Shown: in pieces, positions 32,602-41,406 of the stretch
How the letters are laid out: each line of letters opens with the position of its first letter
Numbering within the stretch: position 1 is the first letter of the stretch
NCBI GenBank assembly: GCA_902489665.1
Contig: CABUAT010000014.1
Coordinates: 1-52,485 of the forward strand
Source: an uncultured Collinsella sp.
GTDB lineage: Bacteria > Actinomycetota > Coriobacteriia > Coriobacteriales > Coriobacteriaceae
Reading direction: 5' to 3'
DNA: 52,485 bases
The notes under the pieces: generated by a model
Seen by the model: only the letters and a program-made list of their open reading frames with translations
Databases searched by the model: none
What the model was told of the DNA's origin: nothing
Made by a program: the position numbers and the translations under genes

Positions 32602-35340
32602 ATGGCAACAACGGATATCGAGCGCGGACTCTCGACCGCCGAGGTCGAGGAGCGCATCGCCGCCGGTAAGATCAACCGCAACATGGAGCTCAAGACCAAG
32701 TCGGTCCGCGAGCTCATCATCGAGAACCTCTGCACGCTGTTTAACTTGATCAACGTGGTCTTGGCGATTTTGGTGTTGCTGACCGGTTCGTTTAAGAACC
32801 TGACGTTCCTGTTCGTGGTGTTCTTGAACACGGCAATTGGCGTCATTCAGTCCATGCGTTCCAAGCGGATGGTCGACAAGCTTACGCTGCTCACCTCTAA
32901 GAAGGCCATCGCGGTGCGCGACGGCGCCGAGGTGGAGCTCGACCTGGACCAGATCGTGCTCGACGATATCATTCGCCTGGGGCGCGGTGACCAGATTCCC
33001 GCCGACGCCGTGGTGGTGTCGGGCGAGGCGCTCGTCAACGAGAGTCTGCTGACGGGCGAGAGCGACCTCATCAAGAAACAGCCAGGCTCCGAGCTCATGA
33101 GCGGCAGTTTTATCGACTCGGGCTTGCTACGCGCCCGCGTGATCCATGTCGGCGCCGATAACTACGTGGCAAAGATCAACAACGAGGCCAAGTACGTCAA
33201 AAAGGTCAATTCCGAGATCATGAACGCGCTGAACGCCATCGTGCGGTTCGCGAGCATTATCATGATTCCGCTTGGTCTGGCGCTCTTTACCTCGAGTGTG
33301 AGCGAGCTGTGGGATGCTGCGGGAACCCCGGGCGATAGCGCGCTTTCCTGGTGTTTCTCCGAGCTGCTGGCCGGTCGTGTGCCTTCTTCGGCGCTGCTGT
33401 CCACGGTAGGTGCCCTGCTGGGCATGATTCCGCAGGGCCTGGTGCTGCTGACCTCGTCGGTGCTCGCGATTGCCACGGTGCGCCTGGCGCGTCGCAAGGT
33501 GCTGGCCCAGCAGCTCTACTGCATCGAGACGCTCGCGCGCGTCGACGTTTTGTGCCTGGACAAGACGGGCACCATCACCTCGGGCCGTATGGAGGTCGAG
33601 GGCACCTACCCGCTGCCTGTTGAGGGTGTTGGCTTTGGCGCGGACTCGGACGAGGCGGCTGTCCCTGTCGAGACCACGGTGCTCGACTTTGCGCTTGCCA
33701 ACGTGGCACGTGCGACCTCGGCAGATGCCAACGAGACCTGCCAGGCGCTGCTCAACTACTACGCCGACCGTCCAGTCGAGGTGTCCGAGCCGCTGTCGGT
33801 CATTCCGTTCTCGTCGTCCAAAAAGTGGAGCGGCGCGTCGTTTGCGCAGGGCTCCTATGTGATGGGCGCCGCGCAGTTTGTGCTCTCTGATCGCACATTT
33901 GCTCAGGTCGAGAATCGTGTGGCCGAGCTCGCCGATACCTGCCGTGTGCTCGTGGTGGCGCGCGTGGACGGCTTTACGCCCGATGGCGATATGGTGGGCG
34001 AGGCCGAGCCCGTGGGCTTTGTGACCATCCGTGACGAGATTCGTACCTCGGCAGCCGAGACTATCGGTTACTTTAACGAGCAGGGCGTGACCCTCAACGT
34101 GATCAGCGGCGACGACCCGCGTACGGTGTCGTCGATCGCGCGCGTGGTGGGCGTGCCGGGCGCCGATGCCTACGTCGACGCCACGACGCTCGATACGCCG
34201 TCCAAGATTGATGCGGCTGTGGACCGCTATCACGTTTTTGGGCGTGTGACGCCGCAGCAGAAGCGCGAGCTCGTACAGGCGCTCAAACGCCGCGGGCACA
34301 CCGTGGCCATGACGGGCGACGGCGTCAACGACGTGCTGGCGCTCAAGGAGGCCGACTGCTCCGTGGCGATGGCCGCCGGCTCCGATGCCGCACGTAATGT
34401 GGCCGAGATCGTGCTCGTCGATAACGACTTTGCCTCGATGCCCGCTGTGGTGGCCGAGGGCCGTCGTTCTATCAATAACCTGCAGCGCTCTGCCGCGCTC
34501 TTTCTGACCAAGACGCTTTTCTCGATGGGCCTGGCGGCGCTGTGCATCGCGCTGCCGCCGTATCCCTTCGAGCCCATTCAGATGACGCTCATCAACTTCT
34601 TCTGCATCGGCGCGCCGGGTTTTGTACTGGGCCTGGAGCCCAACAACGCCCGCGTGAAGGGGTCATTCTTGACCAACGTGCTTAAGCGTGCGCTGCCGGC
34701 GTCGATTGCGGTCATTTTGGCCGCGGCGCTCGATATCTTTGTGGCACGCGTATTTGGCTTTAGCCAGCTTACGCTTTCGACCATGTGCCTGCTCACGTCG
34801 TGCGCGGCGAGTGTCAGCCTGATCTGGCGCATCTCGCAGCCGCTCACGCCCTTGCGCGTGGTGCTTTTCGTGTTTGTCGTCGCAGGTATTTTGACGGGCG
34901 TTATCGGGTTCCCGGAGCTGCTGTCCATCGCCAACCTGTCGATGGGTCAGATGGTCATTTTGGCGGTTATCGTCGTCTTTACCTGTGCGGTGTTCTTTAA
35001 ACTTGCCACGATGATGGACTCGCTTAAGCCCCGTCGCCGTCATGCGGCTACCGGCTTTGGCCGTGGCGTGCGCGTTCGCCTGGGCCGCGGCGGCGGCAAG
35101 GTGAGCTCGACGGGATCGACCGCCGATCGTTTTGCCAAGCGCGTTGCCGCCGATATGGCGCAGCGCCGTGAGAGCCGCACTGCTCGCGAGGCCGAGGCAC
35201 ACGCACTCGAGGGCGTGGCCCAGACCCAGCCCAAGAAAAAGAAGAGTGCCGGTGCCAAGCGCTCCCGCGTGACCAAATCGGCCCAGGGCATCAAGGTATC
35301 GATGCCCAGCAAGAAGAATAAGCCCGTAAAGAAAGACTAG
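32602..35340 (+). CDS. P-type cation-transporting ATPase, CtpE-like
   Basis: A 912-residue P-type ATPase. Seen: actuator motif LLTGESD, membrane motif MIPQGLVLLTSSVLAIA, phosphorylation site CLDKTGTITSG (Asp320), and hinge TGDGVNDVLALKEAD (571-585). The M4 IPQGL motif and overall order resemble CtpE of mycobacteria, reported as a calcium transporter. The last 85 residues or so form a Lys/Arg/Ala-rich cytoplasmic tail, longer than usual. ATG at 32602 is preferred, but ATGs at 32587 and 32590 are in frame with no clear ribosome site for any. Substrate (Ca2+ or another divalent ion) is inference. Confidence 0.87.
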   Translation: MATTDIERGLSTAEVEERIAAGKINRNMELKTKSVRELIIENLCTLFNLINVVLAILVLLTGSFKNLTFLFVVFLNTAIGVIQSMRSKRMVDKLTLLTSKKAIAVRDGAEVELDLDQIVLDDIIRLGRGDQIPADAVVVSGEALVNESLLTGESDLIKKQPGSELMSGSFIDSGLLRARVIHVGADNYVAKINNEAKYVKKVNSEIMNALNAIVRFASIIMIPLGLALFTSSVSELWDAAGTPGDSALSWCFSELLAGRVPSSALLSTVGALLGMIPQGLVLLTSSVLAIATVRLARRKVLAQQLYCIETLARVDVLCLDKTGTITSGRMEVEGTYPLPVEGVGFGADSDEAAVPVETTVLDFALANVARATSADANETCQALLNYYADRPVEVSEPLSVIPFSSSKKWSGASFAQGSYVMGAAQFVLSDRTFAQVENRVAELADTCRVLVVARVDGFTPDGDMVGEAEPVGFVTIRDEIRTSAAETIGYFNEQGVTLNVISGDDPRTVSSIARVVGVPGADAYVDATTLDTPSKIDAAVDRYHVFGRVTPQQKRELVQALKRRGHTVAMTGDGVNDVLALKEADCSVAMAAGSDAARNVAEIVLVDNDFASMPAVVAEGRRSINNLQRSAALFLTKTLFSMGLAALCIALPPYPFEPIQMTLINFFCIGAPGFVLGLEPNNARVKGSFLTNVLKRALPASIAVILAAALDIFVARVFGFSQLTLSTMCLLTSCAASVSLIWRISQPLTPLRVVLFVFVVAGILTGVIGFPELLSIANLSMGQMVILAVIVVFTCAVFFKLATMMDSLKPRRRHAATGFGRGVRVRLGRGGGKVSSTGSTADRFAKRVAADMAQRRESRTAREAEAHALEGVAQTQPKKKKSAGAKRSRVTKSAQGIKVSMPSKKNKPVKKD

Positions 35341-35351
35341 CCCCAACGCCT

Positions 35352-35428
35352 CCCTAAGTTGCGGTGAAATAGGGACTGTTTAAGCGTTTTAACCTCCTAT
35401 TCAGTCCCTATTTCACCGCAACTTAGGG
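35352..35428. repeat. 27-bp perfect inverted repeat after the ATPase gene
   Basis: Arms 35352-35378 and 35402-35428 are exact reverse complements of 27 bases around a 23-nt loop. It begins 11 bases after the stop codon. It can form a very stable hairpin and may end transcription. The length and lack of a following T-run are also compatible with a dispersed palindromic repeat. No open frame lies inside. Confidence 0.8.
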
Positions 35429-35526
35429 GTGAGCGGGGATGTTGAATTGGTGCCTTGCGCTTGTGGGGCCGTGTCGATGTTATGCTCTAACCTCAATTGT
35501 TTGAATTGCTTCGGAAAGAGGATGCC

Positions 35527-36681
35527 GTGATCTGCCCGCATTGCCTAAAGACCATCGAGGACGGCGCCTCGTTCTGCCCCTATTGCAACGCATACGTTGG
35601 TCCGGGCGATGGCCCCGAGCATACCGAGTTCGTGTTCTGCGACGGCTGCGGCGCCCGTCTGTCCCCGCATGACCGTACCTGTCCCAAGTGCGGTCGCCCC
35701 GCGCCTGGCATCCTTTCCGAGGACGCGGCCGCATCCGACCTGGCCGCAGGGCGTACGGCCGGCTTTCCGCGCCTGACGCAGGAGCAGATCGATACCGAGG
35801 TGCCCCATGCGCCGGCGTCTGCCGCCGCGGTGCTCTCCGACGCGGCCGACCCCAACGAGACCTGCGTGCTGCCTGCCTTCGATAAGGACTTTGGCATCCC
35901 CAAGGTGGATATCCCCACGCCGGTGTCCCTGCGCGATGATGCCCAGCCCAAAAAGCAAAAGCCCAAGCGCAAGGTGCATCCCGACGAGGACGCCTACCAC
36001 AAGCACAAGCGCCATGTCCCCAAGCCGCTCATCGTCATCGCGGTGCTCGTCGCCGTGTGCGGTGGCGTCTATTGGTTTGTAACCGCTGACCCCATGGGCG
36101 TCATGCCCGGCTTCTACGACCAGTTTGGCCAAGCCGCCCAGACTACCTTCCCGTCGCGCCAAAAGGGCGAGGCCACCGAGAAAGAGTCCAAGCAAGAGGA
36201 TGCGTCCGAGGTCGTTCAGGAGGAGACCGTCTTAACCGACGACCAGCTCTACACCAGGCTCGACGGCCTGTACCAGACCATCGTGTCGTACAGCGACGAT
36301 GACCAGATCGGCGAGGTCATCGATTCGTTTAATAACGGCTATCTGCGCACACCGCTCTCCACCCGCCAGGAGCTGTCGCAGAGCGCCTATGCCCTGCGCG
36401 ATCAGATTAAAAAGACCCAGGATGAGCTCAACAACCTCAAGGTTCAGGACGACACGGTCTATGCGGAAGACATCGATCATCTAAAGCAGCTTGCCCAGTG
36501 GATGTACGAGCGTGTCGACGTGATCTGCCAGAGTTGGGATATCTCGCTGTCCATTCCCGACGGCGAGTCGCTGAGCGCCCGTCAGAGCGAGATCCTGGCG
36601 CCCATCGCACAAGGCGGCAACAGCGCGCTTAACCAGTACGACGCCAACGTGAGCGCCTGGAGGCCGCAGCAGCGTTCGTAA
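35527..36681 (+). CDS. Zinc-ribbon membrane protein of unknown function
   Basis: A 384-residue protein. Two zinc ribbons at the N-terminus: CPHC...CPYC (about residues 3-21) and CDGC...CPKC (about 38-57). A Pro/Ala/Asp-rich linker and a Lys/His-rich stretch precede one membrane helix (about residues 168-190, PLIVIAVLVAVCGGVYWF). The rest (about 195-384) would lie outside and is mostly helical with predicted coiled segments. GTG at 35527 is set by AAAGAGG five bases upstream and gives MICPHC at the N-terminus. I do not recognise a specific family; sensing or scaffold role is possible. Confidence 0.75.
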   Translation: MICPHCLKTIEDGASFCPYCNAYVGPGDGPEHTEFVFCDGCGARLSPHDRTCPKCGRPAPGILSEDAAASDLAAGRTAGFPRLTQEQIDTEVPHAPASAAAVLSDAADPNETCVLPAFDKDFGIPKVDIPTPVSLRDDAQPKKQKPKRKVHPDEDAYHKHKRHVPKPLIVIAVLVAVCGGVYWFVTADPMGVMPGFYDQFGQAAQTTFPSRQKGEATEKESKQEDASEVVQEETVLTDDQLYTRLDGLYQTIVSYSDDDQIGEVIDSFNNGYLRTPLSTRQELSQSAYALRDQIKKTQDELNNLKVQDDTVYAEDIDHLKQLAQWMYERVDVICQSWDISLSIPDGESLSARQSEILAPIAQGGNSALNQYDANVSAWRPQQRS

Positions 36682-36717
36682 TTTGTTGCCCTCCGGCGGC
36701 ATAACCTGCGTGCGCAA

Positions 36718-36747
36718 TTGATGGAAGCCCGTGCTTATTGCTACAAT
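36718..36747 (+). promoter_or_regulatory. Promoter of the cyclophilin gene
   Basis: TTGATG (36718-36723), 18-base spacer and TACAAT (36742-36747), about 40 bases ahead of the start codon. Confidence 0.65.
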
Positions 36748-36786
36748 TCGTACAAATATGCTTTAAACGCACGAGGAAGGAACCAC

Positions 36787-37329
36787 ATGTTTGGTTTTAA
36801 GAAAGAGCTCTATACGCCCGAGTACCAGCTCGTCGGTGACGAGTGCGCGGTGATCGAGACGTCGAAGGGCACCATCAAGGTCAAGTTTGACGGTGAGGGC
36901 GCCCCCATCCATGTGGCGAACTTCTGCGAGCTTTCCACGATGGGCTTTTATGACGGCCTTAAGTTCCATCGCTATGTGCCCGGCTTTGTGATCCAGGGCG
37001 GCGACCCCAATACGCGCGATATGTCCGGCGCCGACGTCGCTGCCGGCCTTGAGGGCCCCGACGGCATGCCCGGCACCGGCGGCCCCGGCTACTGCATCAA
37101 GGGCGAGTTTGCCACCAATCCGCGCAACAGCCATGTTGACGGCGCGCTTGCCATGGCTCGCTCCATGGATCCCGATTCCGCGGGCTCGCAGTTCTACTTC
37201 TGCCTGGGTGCCCAGCACAACCTCGACTCCGGCTACACCGTCTTTGGCACCACGGTCGAGGGCCTCGACGTCATCTCGCAGCTGCGCGCCGGCGACGAGA
37301 TCGTTCATGTCGAGATCGTTCACGAGTAA
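36787..37329 (+). CDS. Cyclophilin-type peptidyl-prolyl cis-trans isomerase
   Basis: A 180-residue cytoplasmic cyclophilin. Seen: FHRYVPGFVIQGGDP (catalytic Arg and the QGGD motif), GALAMARSMDPDSAGSQFYF with the active-site MA-S-P-S-QFF-like pattern, and GYTVFGTTVEGLDV. In human CypA numbering the Arg55/Phe60/Gln63 pattern is kept as R-F-Q. No signal peptide. ATG at 36787 has AGGAAGG upstream. The TPR gene follows 11 bases later. Confidence 0.93.
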   Translation: MFGFKKELYTPEYQLVGDECAVIETSKGTIKVKFDGEGAPIHVANFCELSTMGFYDGLKFHRYVPGFVIQGGDPNTRDMSGADVAAGLEGPDGMPGTGGPGYCIKGEFATNPRNSHVDGALAMARSMDPDSAGSQFYFCLGAQHNLDSGYTVFGTTVEGLDVISQLRAGDEIVHVEIVHE

Positions 37330-37340
37330 AGGGGACTTCC

Positions 37341-38636
37341 TTGAATAGCCAGCTGATCCAACAGGGCCGCGCCGCTTATCGCGCGGGTGATTTTTCCGCT
37401 GCCGCCCAGATGCTTGGCGCGGCAAAGACTCCCAACGAGATCATGGGTGAGGCCGACCACCTGCGCGGCAACGCCCTGATGCATCTGGGCATGTACACCG
37501 AGGCCGCCGAGGCCTACGCCGCCGCCCTCAACGACGGCGCCTATGGCAAGCGCGGCGCCCTGCTCACCAACCGCGGCAAGGCACTCGCCGCGGTGGGCGA
37601 CTACACCACGGCTGCCCAGGCGTTCTCCGCAGCTACCCAGGACGCTTCCTACGCCACACCGTTTAAGGCCTACCTGGGTCTGGGCAATGCGCTGTTCCAG
37701 TCGGGCGACTATGCCAACGCCGGTACTGCCTTCCGTCAGGCTGCCATCGACGGCGCCAACCCGGCTCCTGCCGCCGCCCTCGGCGATCTGGGCCGCTGCT
37801 TCATCAAGCTCGGCCGCCCCGCAGACGCCGTTGAGACCTACCGCACGGCTATCGACTTTGCCGGCCCGCGCGACGATACGCGCGCCCTCAACGCCGGCAT
37901 GGGCCAAGCGCTTTCCGCCGCCGGCCGTCCCTCCGATGCGCTCGATGCCTTTAACGCCGCTACTGCCGATGGCATCTACCAGCTCACGCCCGAGCAGGCC
38001 GATGAGCTTGCCCGCGTGCACGACTCGCTCGCCGCGCTTTCGGCCCAGACGGCCATGTCCACGGCTCCGGCTCCCGCGATGGACGCTCCCGCTGTCGACC
38101 CGCTCGATCCCACGGGCGCGACCGGTCAGTTTATGCCCGACCCCTCTGACACCGGCTTCTTTACGCTGTCCGAGTCCGAGATGGTCCAGCAGGACCGCAA
38201 GCAGGCCAAGGTCCGTCGTCGCCACCGCCACACGGGTCTTAAGATTTTCCTGGTGCTGCTTCTGCTCATCGTGATCGCTGCCGGCGGTCTTGGCTATGCT
38301 TATACGCGCGGCATGGGCTACCCCTCGCAGGAGTCCGTCATCACCGATCTGTTCCAGGCTGCCGGCGACGGTGACACCGCAAAGGCCGAGTCTTGCCTGG
38401 CCTCGAGCCTGTCCGAGGACGCCAAGTCGATGATCATCTCCTCGATTCCGCAGGGTGCCACCGTGTCCGTCGAGGGCATGGATCAGTCCATGACCGAGAC
38501 GACCGCTAAGGTTAAGGCATCGCTGTCCAAGGGCGGCGAGCAGGAGTACACCGTCAAATTCGTGCGCTCCGATAACCATATCGGCTGGGCCGTTTCCTCG
38601 CTCGATATGGATTTCTCGGCTGCTGACAACCAGTAG
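37341..38636 (+). CDS. TPR-repeat membrane protein
   Basis: A 431-residue protein. Residues about 1-225 form several TPR-like helical pairs (for example RGNALMHLGMYTEAAEAYAAAL and KALAAVGDYTTAAQAFSAAT). An Ala/Pro-rich and then Lys/Arg/His-rich stretch precedes a membrane helix (about 298-322, IFLVLLLLIVIAAGGLGYAY). The outer 110 residues look like a small alpha/beta DUF4878-like domain, a weak match. TTG at 37341 follows AAAGGGG by six bases. Probably co-transcribed with the cyclophilin. Function unknown. Confidence 0.8.
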   Translation: MNSQLIQQGRAAYRAGDFSAAAQMLGAAKTPNEIMGEADHLRGNALMHLGMYTEAAEAYAAALNDGAYGKRGALLTNRGKALAAVGDYTTAAQAFSAATQDASYATPFKAYLGLGNALFQSGDYANAGTAFRQAAIDGANPAPAAALGDLGRCFIKLGRPADAVETYRTAIDFAGPRDDTRALNAGMGQALSAAGRPSDALDAFNAATADGIYQLTPEQADELARVHDSLAALSAQTAMSTAPAPAMDAPAVDPLDPTGATGQFMPDPSDTGFFTLSESEMVQQDRKQAKVRRRHRHTGLKIFLVLLLLIVIAAGGLGYAYTRGMGYPSQESVITDLFQAAGDGDTAKAESCLASSLSEDAKSMIISSIPQGATVSVEGMDQSMTETTAKVKASLSKGGEQEYTVKFVRSDNHIGWAVSSLDMDFSAADNQ

Positions 38637-38658
38637 TGACCTTATGGGATTTAGCTTT

Positions 38659-38691
38659 GCCCGGCGCTTCACCGCAAGTGAGGTGCCGGGC
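38659..38691 (+). terminator. Hairpin between the TPR gene and mreB
   Basis: Fourteen-pair stem gcccggcgcttcac / gtgaggtgccgggc (two G-U) with a 5-nt loop. No T-run follows. It starts 22 bases after the TPR gene stop and separates it from the mre operon. Confidence 0.6.
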
Positions 38692-38751
38692 TTGCGCTAG
38701 TATGATGAGCTAGTAGTTTTCCAGCAATCATCCAACACATCAGGAGTTGCG

Positions 38752-39795
38752 TTGTTTTCTTTGATGGATATGTTCTTCGGTAGCTATGCGGGCGATCTTG
38801 CCATCGACCTCGGCACCGCAAATACGCTTGTCTCCGTGCGCGGCAAGGGCATCGTCATTCGCGAGCCCTCTGTTGTCGCCATCGACAAGAACGACGAGCG
38901 CATCCTGGCGGTCGGTATCGAGGCAAAGCGCATGCTCGGCCGTACGCCCGGCAACATCGTGGCCGTTCGTCCCCTGAAGGACGGCGTCATCGCCGACTTC
39001 GATGTTACCGAGGCCATGCTTCGCTACTTTATCGACAAGGCGTCCGAGAAGCGCTATCCGTGGACCCCGCGTCCGCGCGTTGTCGTCTGCGTTCCCTCCG
39101 GCGTCACGTCGGTCGAGAAGCGTGCCGTCTTTGAGGCTACGATCCAGGCCGGCGCTCGCCAGGCCTATCTGATCGAAGAGCCTATGGCCGCCGCTATCGG
39201 CGCCGACCTGCCCGTCGAGGAACCCACCGGCTCCATGGTCATCGACATCGGTGGCGGTACCACCGAGGTTGCCGTTATCGCTATGGGCGGCATCGTCGTC
39301 TCGCAGTCCATCCGTATTGCCGGCGACGAGTTCGATCAGGCCATCCTCACGCACGTTCGTGATGCCTATAACCTGGCCATCGGCGAGCGTACGGCAGAGG
39401 ACATCAAGATCAAGGTCGGCTCCGCCGTGCCGCTCAAGGACGAGCTCGATGTCGAGGTCAACGGCCGCGACGTGATCACCGGTCTGCCCAAGACCGTGCG
39501 CATCGAGAGCGAGGAGATTCGTCGCGCGCTCAACAAGCCGCTCGACGAGATGGCCAAGGCCGTTAAGGACGCCCTCGATGCCACGCCGCCCGATCTTGCC
39601 TCGGACCTTATGTACTACGGCATTTTGCTGACTGGTGGCGGCGCGCTGCTGCGCGGTCTCGACGTGCGCCTGCGCGATGAGACCGGCGTTTCGGTCAACG
39701 TCAGCCCCACGGCGCTCGATAACGTCGTTAACGGCTGTGCCCGCGTGCTCGAGGCCAATGCGTTTGATGGCGGCTTCGTCCAGACCAATGCTTAA
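38752..39795 (+). CDS. mreB: Rod shape-determining actin-like protein MreB
   Basis: A 347-residue actin homologue that guides lateral wall synthesis. Seen: LAIDLGTANTLV (phosphate 1), VVCVPSGVTSVEKRAV, YLIEEPMAAAIGADLPV, SMVIDIGGGTTEVAVIA (phosphate 2) and LTGGGALLRG (adenosine). TTG at 38752 has AGGAG five bases upstream; ATG at 38764 is an in-frame alternative. First gene of mreB-mreC-mreD-mrdA-rodA. Confidence 0.95.
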   Translation: MFSLMDMFFGSYAGDLAIDLGTANTLVSVRGKGIVIREPSVVAIDKNDERILAVGIEAKRMLGRTPGNIVAVRPLKDGVIADFDVTEAMLRYFIDKASEKRYPWTPRPRVVVCVPSGVTSVEKRAVFEATIQAGARQAYLIEEPMAAAIGADLPVEEPTGSMVIDIGGGTTEVAVIAMGGIVVSQSIRIAGDEFDQAILTHVRDAYNLAIGERTAEDIKIKVGSAVPLKDELDVEVNGRDVITGLPKTVRIESEEIRRALNKPLDEMAKAVKDALDATPPDLASDLMYYGILLTGGGALLRGLDVRLRDETGVSVNVSPTALDNVVNGCARVLEANAFDGGFVQTNA

Positions 39796-39816
39796 TTTCC
39801 AAAAGGTGGATTCCAT

Positions 39817-40815
39817 TTGGCACGATCTTCGGGTTTCTCCACAAATCTGAATACCAAGCGACAATCAACGGGTATGCGCCCGTTGATTGTTTTCAGCCTG
39901 ATTTCGGTGTTGCTGCTCACGTTTTACATCCGCGAGGGCGAGGCAGGACCGATTCATGCCGTGCGTTCGGGCGTAACGACGATTACCTCGCCGGTGCGCT
40001 TCGTGGGCTCGGCCGTGGCGGCTCCTTTCAATGCGATCGGCAACGTGTTCTCTAACCTTACGGCGTCGCAGGACACGCTCGACGAGCTCAAGAAGCAAAA
40101 CGAGGAACTGACCTCTAAAGTTGCTGAGCTCTCCGAGGCTCAAAAGACCGCCGAGCGTCTGGAGGGGCTGGTCGGCCTGCAGTCGACCTACAACCTCAAA
40201 TCGACCGCAGCTCGTATCGTTGGTGCCTCCGGCGATGCCTGGACCTCGACCGTTACCATCGACAAGGGCTCTGCCGACGGCCTTACCATCAACATGCCCG
40301 TGACGAGTTCTGCCGGTGTTATTGGCCAGATTATCGAGGTATCGGCCAAGACCTCTACCGTGCGCCTTATTGGCGACGAGAACTCCGGTGTATCCGCCAT
40401 GGTGCAGGACACGCGCGCCCAGGGTATGCTGCAGGGTCAGGCTGACGGCACGCTGCGTCTTGAGTACGTGAGCGTCGACTCCGATGTTAAGGTTGGCGAC
40501 ATCATCGTGACCTCGGGTATCGGCGGCGTGTTCCCCAAGGGTCTACCGCTTGGCACCGTCTCGTCGGTTGAGAAATCGGCAAACGACGTGTACTACACCA
40601 TTGTGGTGCGCGCTCAGACCACGGCCGAGAACAACGAGGAAGTGCTGGTCATTACCTCGCTGACCGACGAACAGTCGGCTTCGGATGAGGACGTGAGCAC
40701 CGCTAATAGCACGCCGCAGGGAACGTCGCGCGACGCTGCGACCAAGACGAAGGACGAGAGTTCGGATGACAGTTCCGACGCGTCCGAGACGACCGATTCC
40801 GGCTCGAGCGAATAG
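39817..40815 (+). CDS. mreC: Rod shape-determining protein MreC
   Basis: A 332-residue bitopic protein with one N-terminal membrane helix (about 20-37), a coiled coil (about 84-115, DELKKQNEELTSKVAELSEA) and a beta-rich domain with ARIVG, DKGSADGL, DENSGVSAM and VTSGIGGVFPKGLPLG, which are all MreC hallmarks. The last 50 residues are Ser/Asp/Thr-rich and likely disordered. TTG start follows AAAAGGTGG. Bridges MreB to PBP2 outside the membrane. Confidence 0.94.
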   Translation: MARSSGFSTNLNTKRQSTGMRPLIVFSLISVLLLTFYIREGEAGPIHAVRSGVTTITSPVRFVGSAVAAPFNAIGNVFSNLTASQDTLDELKKQNEELTSKVAELSEAQKTAERLEGLVGLQSTYNLKSTAARIVGASGDAWTSTVTIDKGSADGLTINMPVTSSAGVIGQIIEVSAKTSTVRLIGDENSGVSAMVQDTRAQGMLQGQADGTLRLEYVSVDSDVKVGDIIVTSGIGGVFPKGLPLGTVSSVEKSANDVYYTIVVRAQTTAENNEEVLVITSLTDEQSASDEDVSTANSTPQGTSRDAATKTKDESSDDSSDASETTDSGSSE

Positions 40816-40826
40816 GGGGCATGTCC

Positions 40827-41393
40827 ATGGATCTACACGAGCAGGGGATGAGCTCCCGTACGTTTGTAATCGCCGCCATCGTGTGCGTGCTGCTGCAGGC
40901 AGGCCTGGCACCGCAGATCTCCATTGCGGGCGGTCGCGTCAACTTCATGATTATCCTGGTGTGCCTAAGCGTGTTCTCGGGCGACCCGACCCGTGCCGTC
41001 GTGTGCGGTTTTTGCAGCGGCTTGTTTTATGACCTGTCCGCTGCCGTGCCGGTGGGCGTTATGTCGCTCCTGCTGACCGTGGGTTCTTTTGCCCTGGTGC
41101 ACAGCGCCGTCGGTCAGACGGGTGGTACCCCGAGTGCGCGCGGCATCACCGTGGGCGCCTTTGCGCTCGTCATTAATGTGATCTACAGCATCGTCTTGCT
41201 GTTTATGGGTTTGGAGACGAGCTTTGTCGTGGCGATCTTCGGCCATGCGCTGCCGTCCTCGATCCTGACGGGTCTGGTTGCTATTCCGTTTTTGATGTCC
41301 GGCGTCGTGCCACAGTCTGGCTATGGATTCTCCGCACGTGGCGGACGCCAGACGGGTATGCGCTTTAAGCCCAAGACCCGTAAGCTCAAATAG
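40827..41393 (+). CDS. mreD: Rod shape-determining protein MreD
   Basis: About 188 residues with five predicted membrane helices, as in MreD. The GDPTRAVVCGFCSGLFYDL stretch matches the family's G-x2-G-x-D region. ATG at 40827 is seven bases from AGGGGG and is preferred over ATG 40821, which nearly touches that site. Its C-terminus is basic. Follows mreC directly and precedes PBP2 by 13 bases. Confidence 0.88.
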   Translation: MDLHEQGMSSRTFVIAAIVCVLLQAGLAPQISIAGGRVNFMIILVCLSVFSGDPTRAVVCGFCSGLFYDLSAAVPVGVMSLLLTVGSFALVHSAVGQTGGTPSARGITVGAFALVINVIYSIVLLFMGLETSFVVAIFGHALPSSILTGLVAIPFLMSGVVPQSGYGFSARGGRQTGMRFKPKTRKLK

Positions 41394-41406
41394 GGGAGGC
41401 CCGTAG

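Noticed and set aside
33127..34299. Minus-strand frame within the P-type ATPase gene
   Set aside because: His/Arg-rich shadow of the real gene with no ribosome site.
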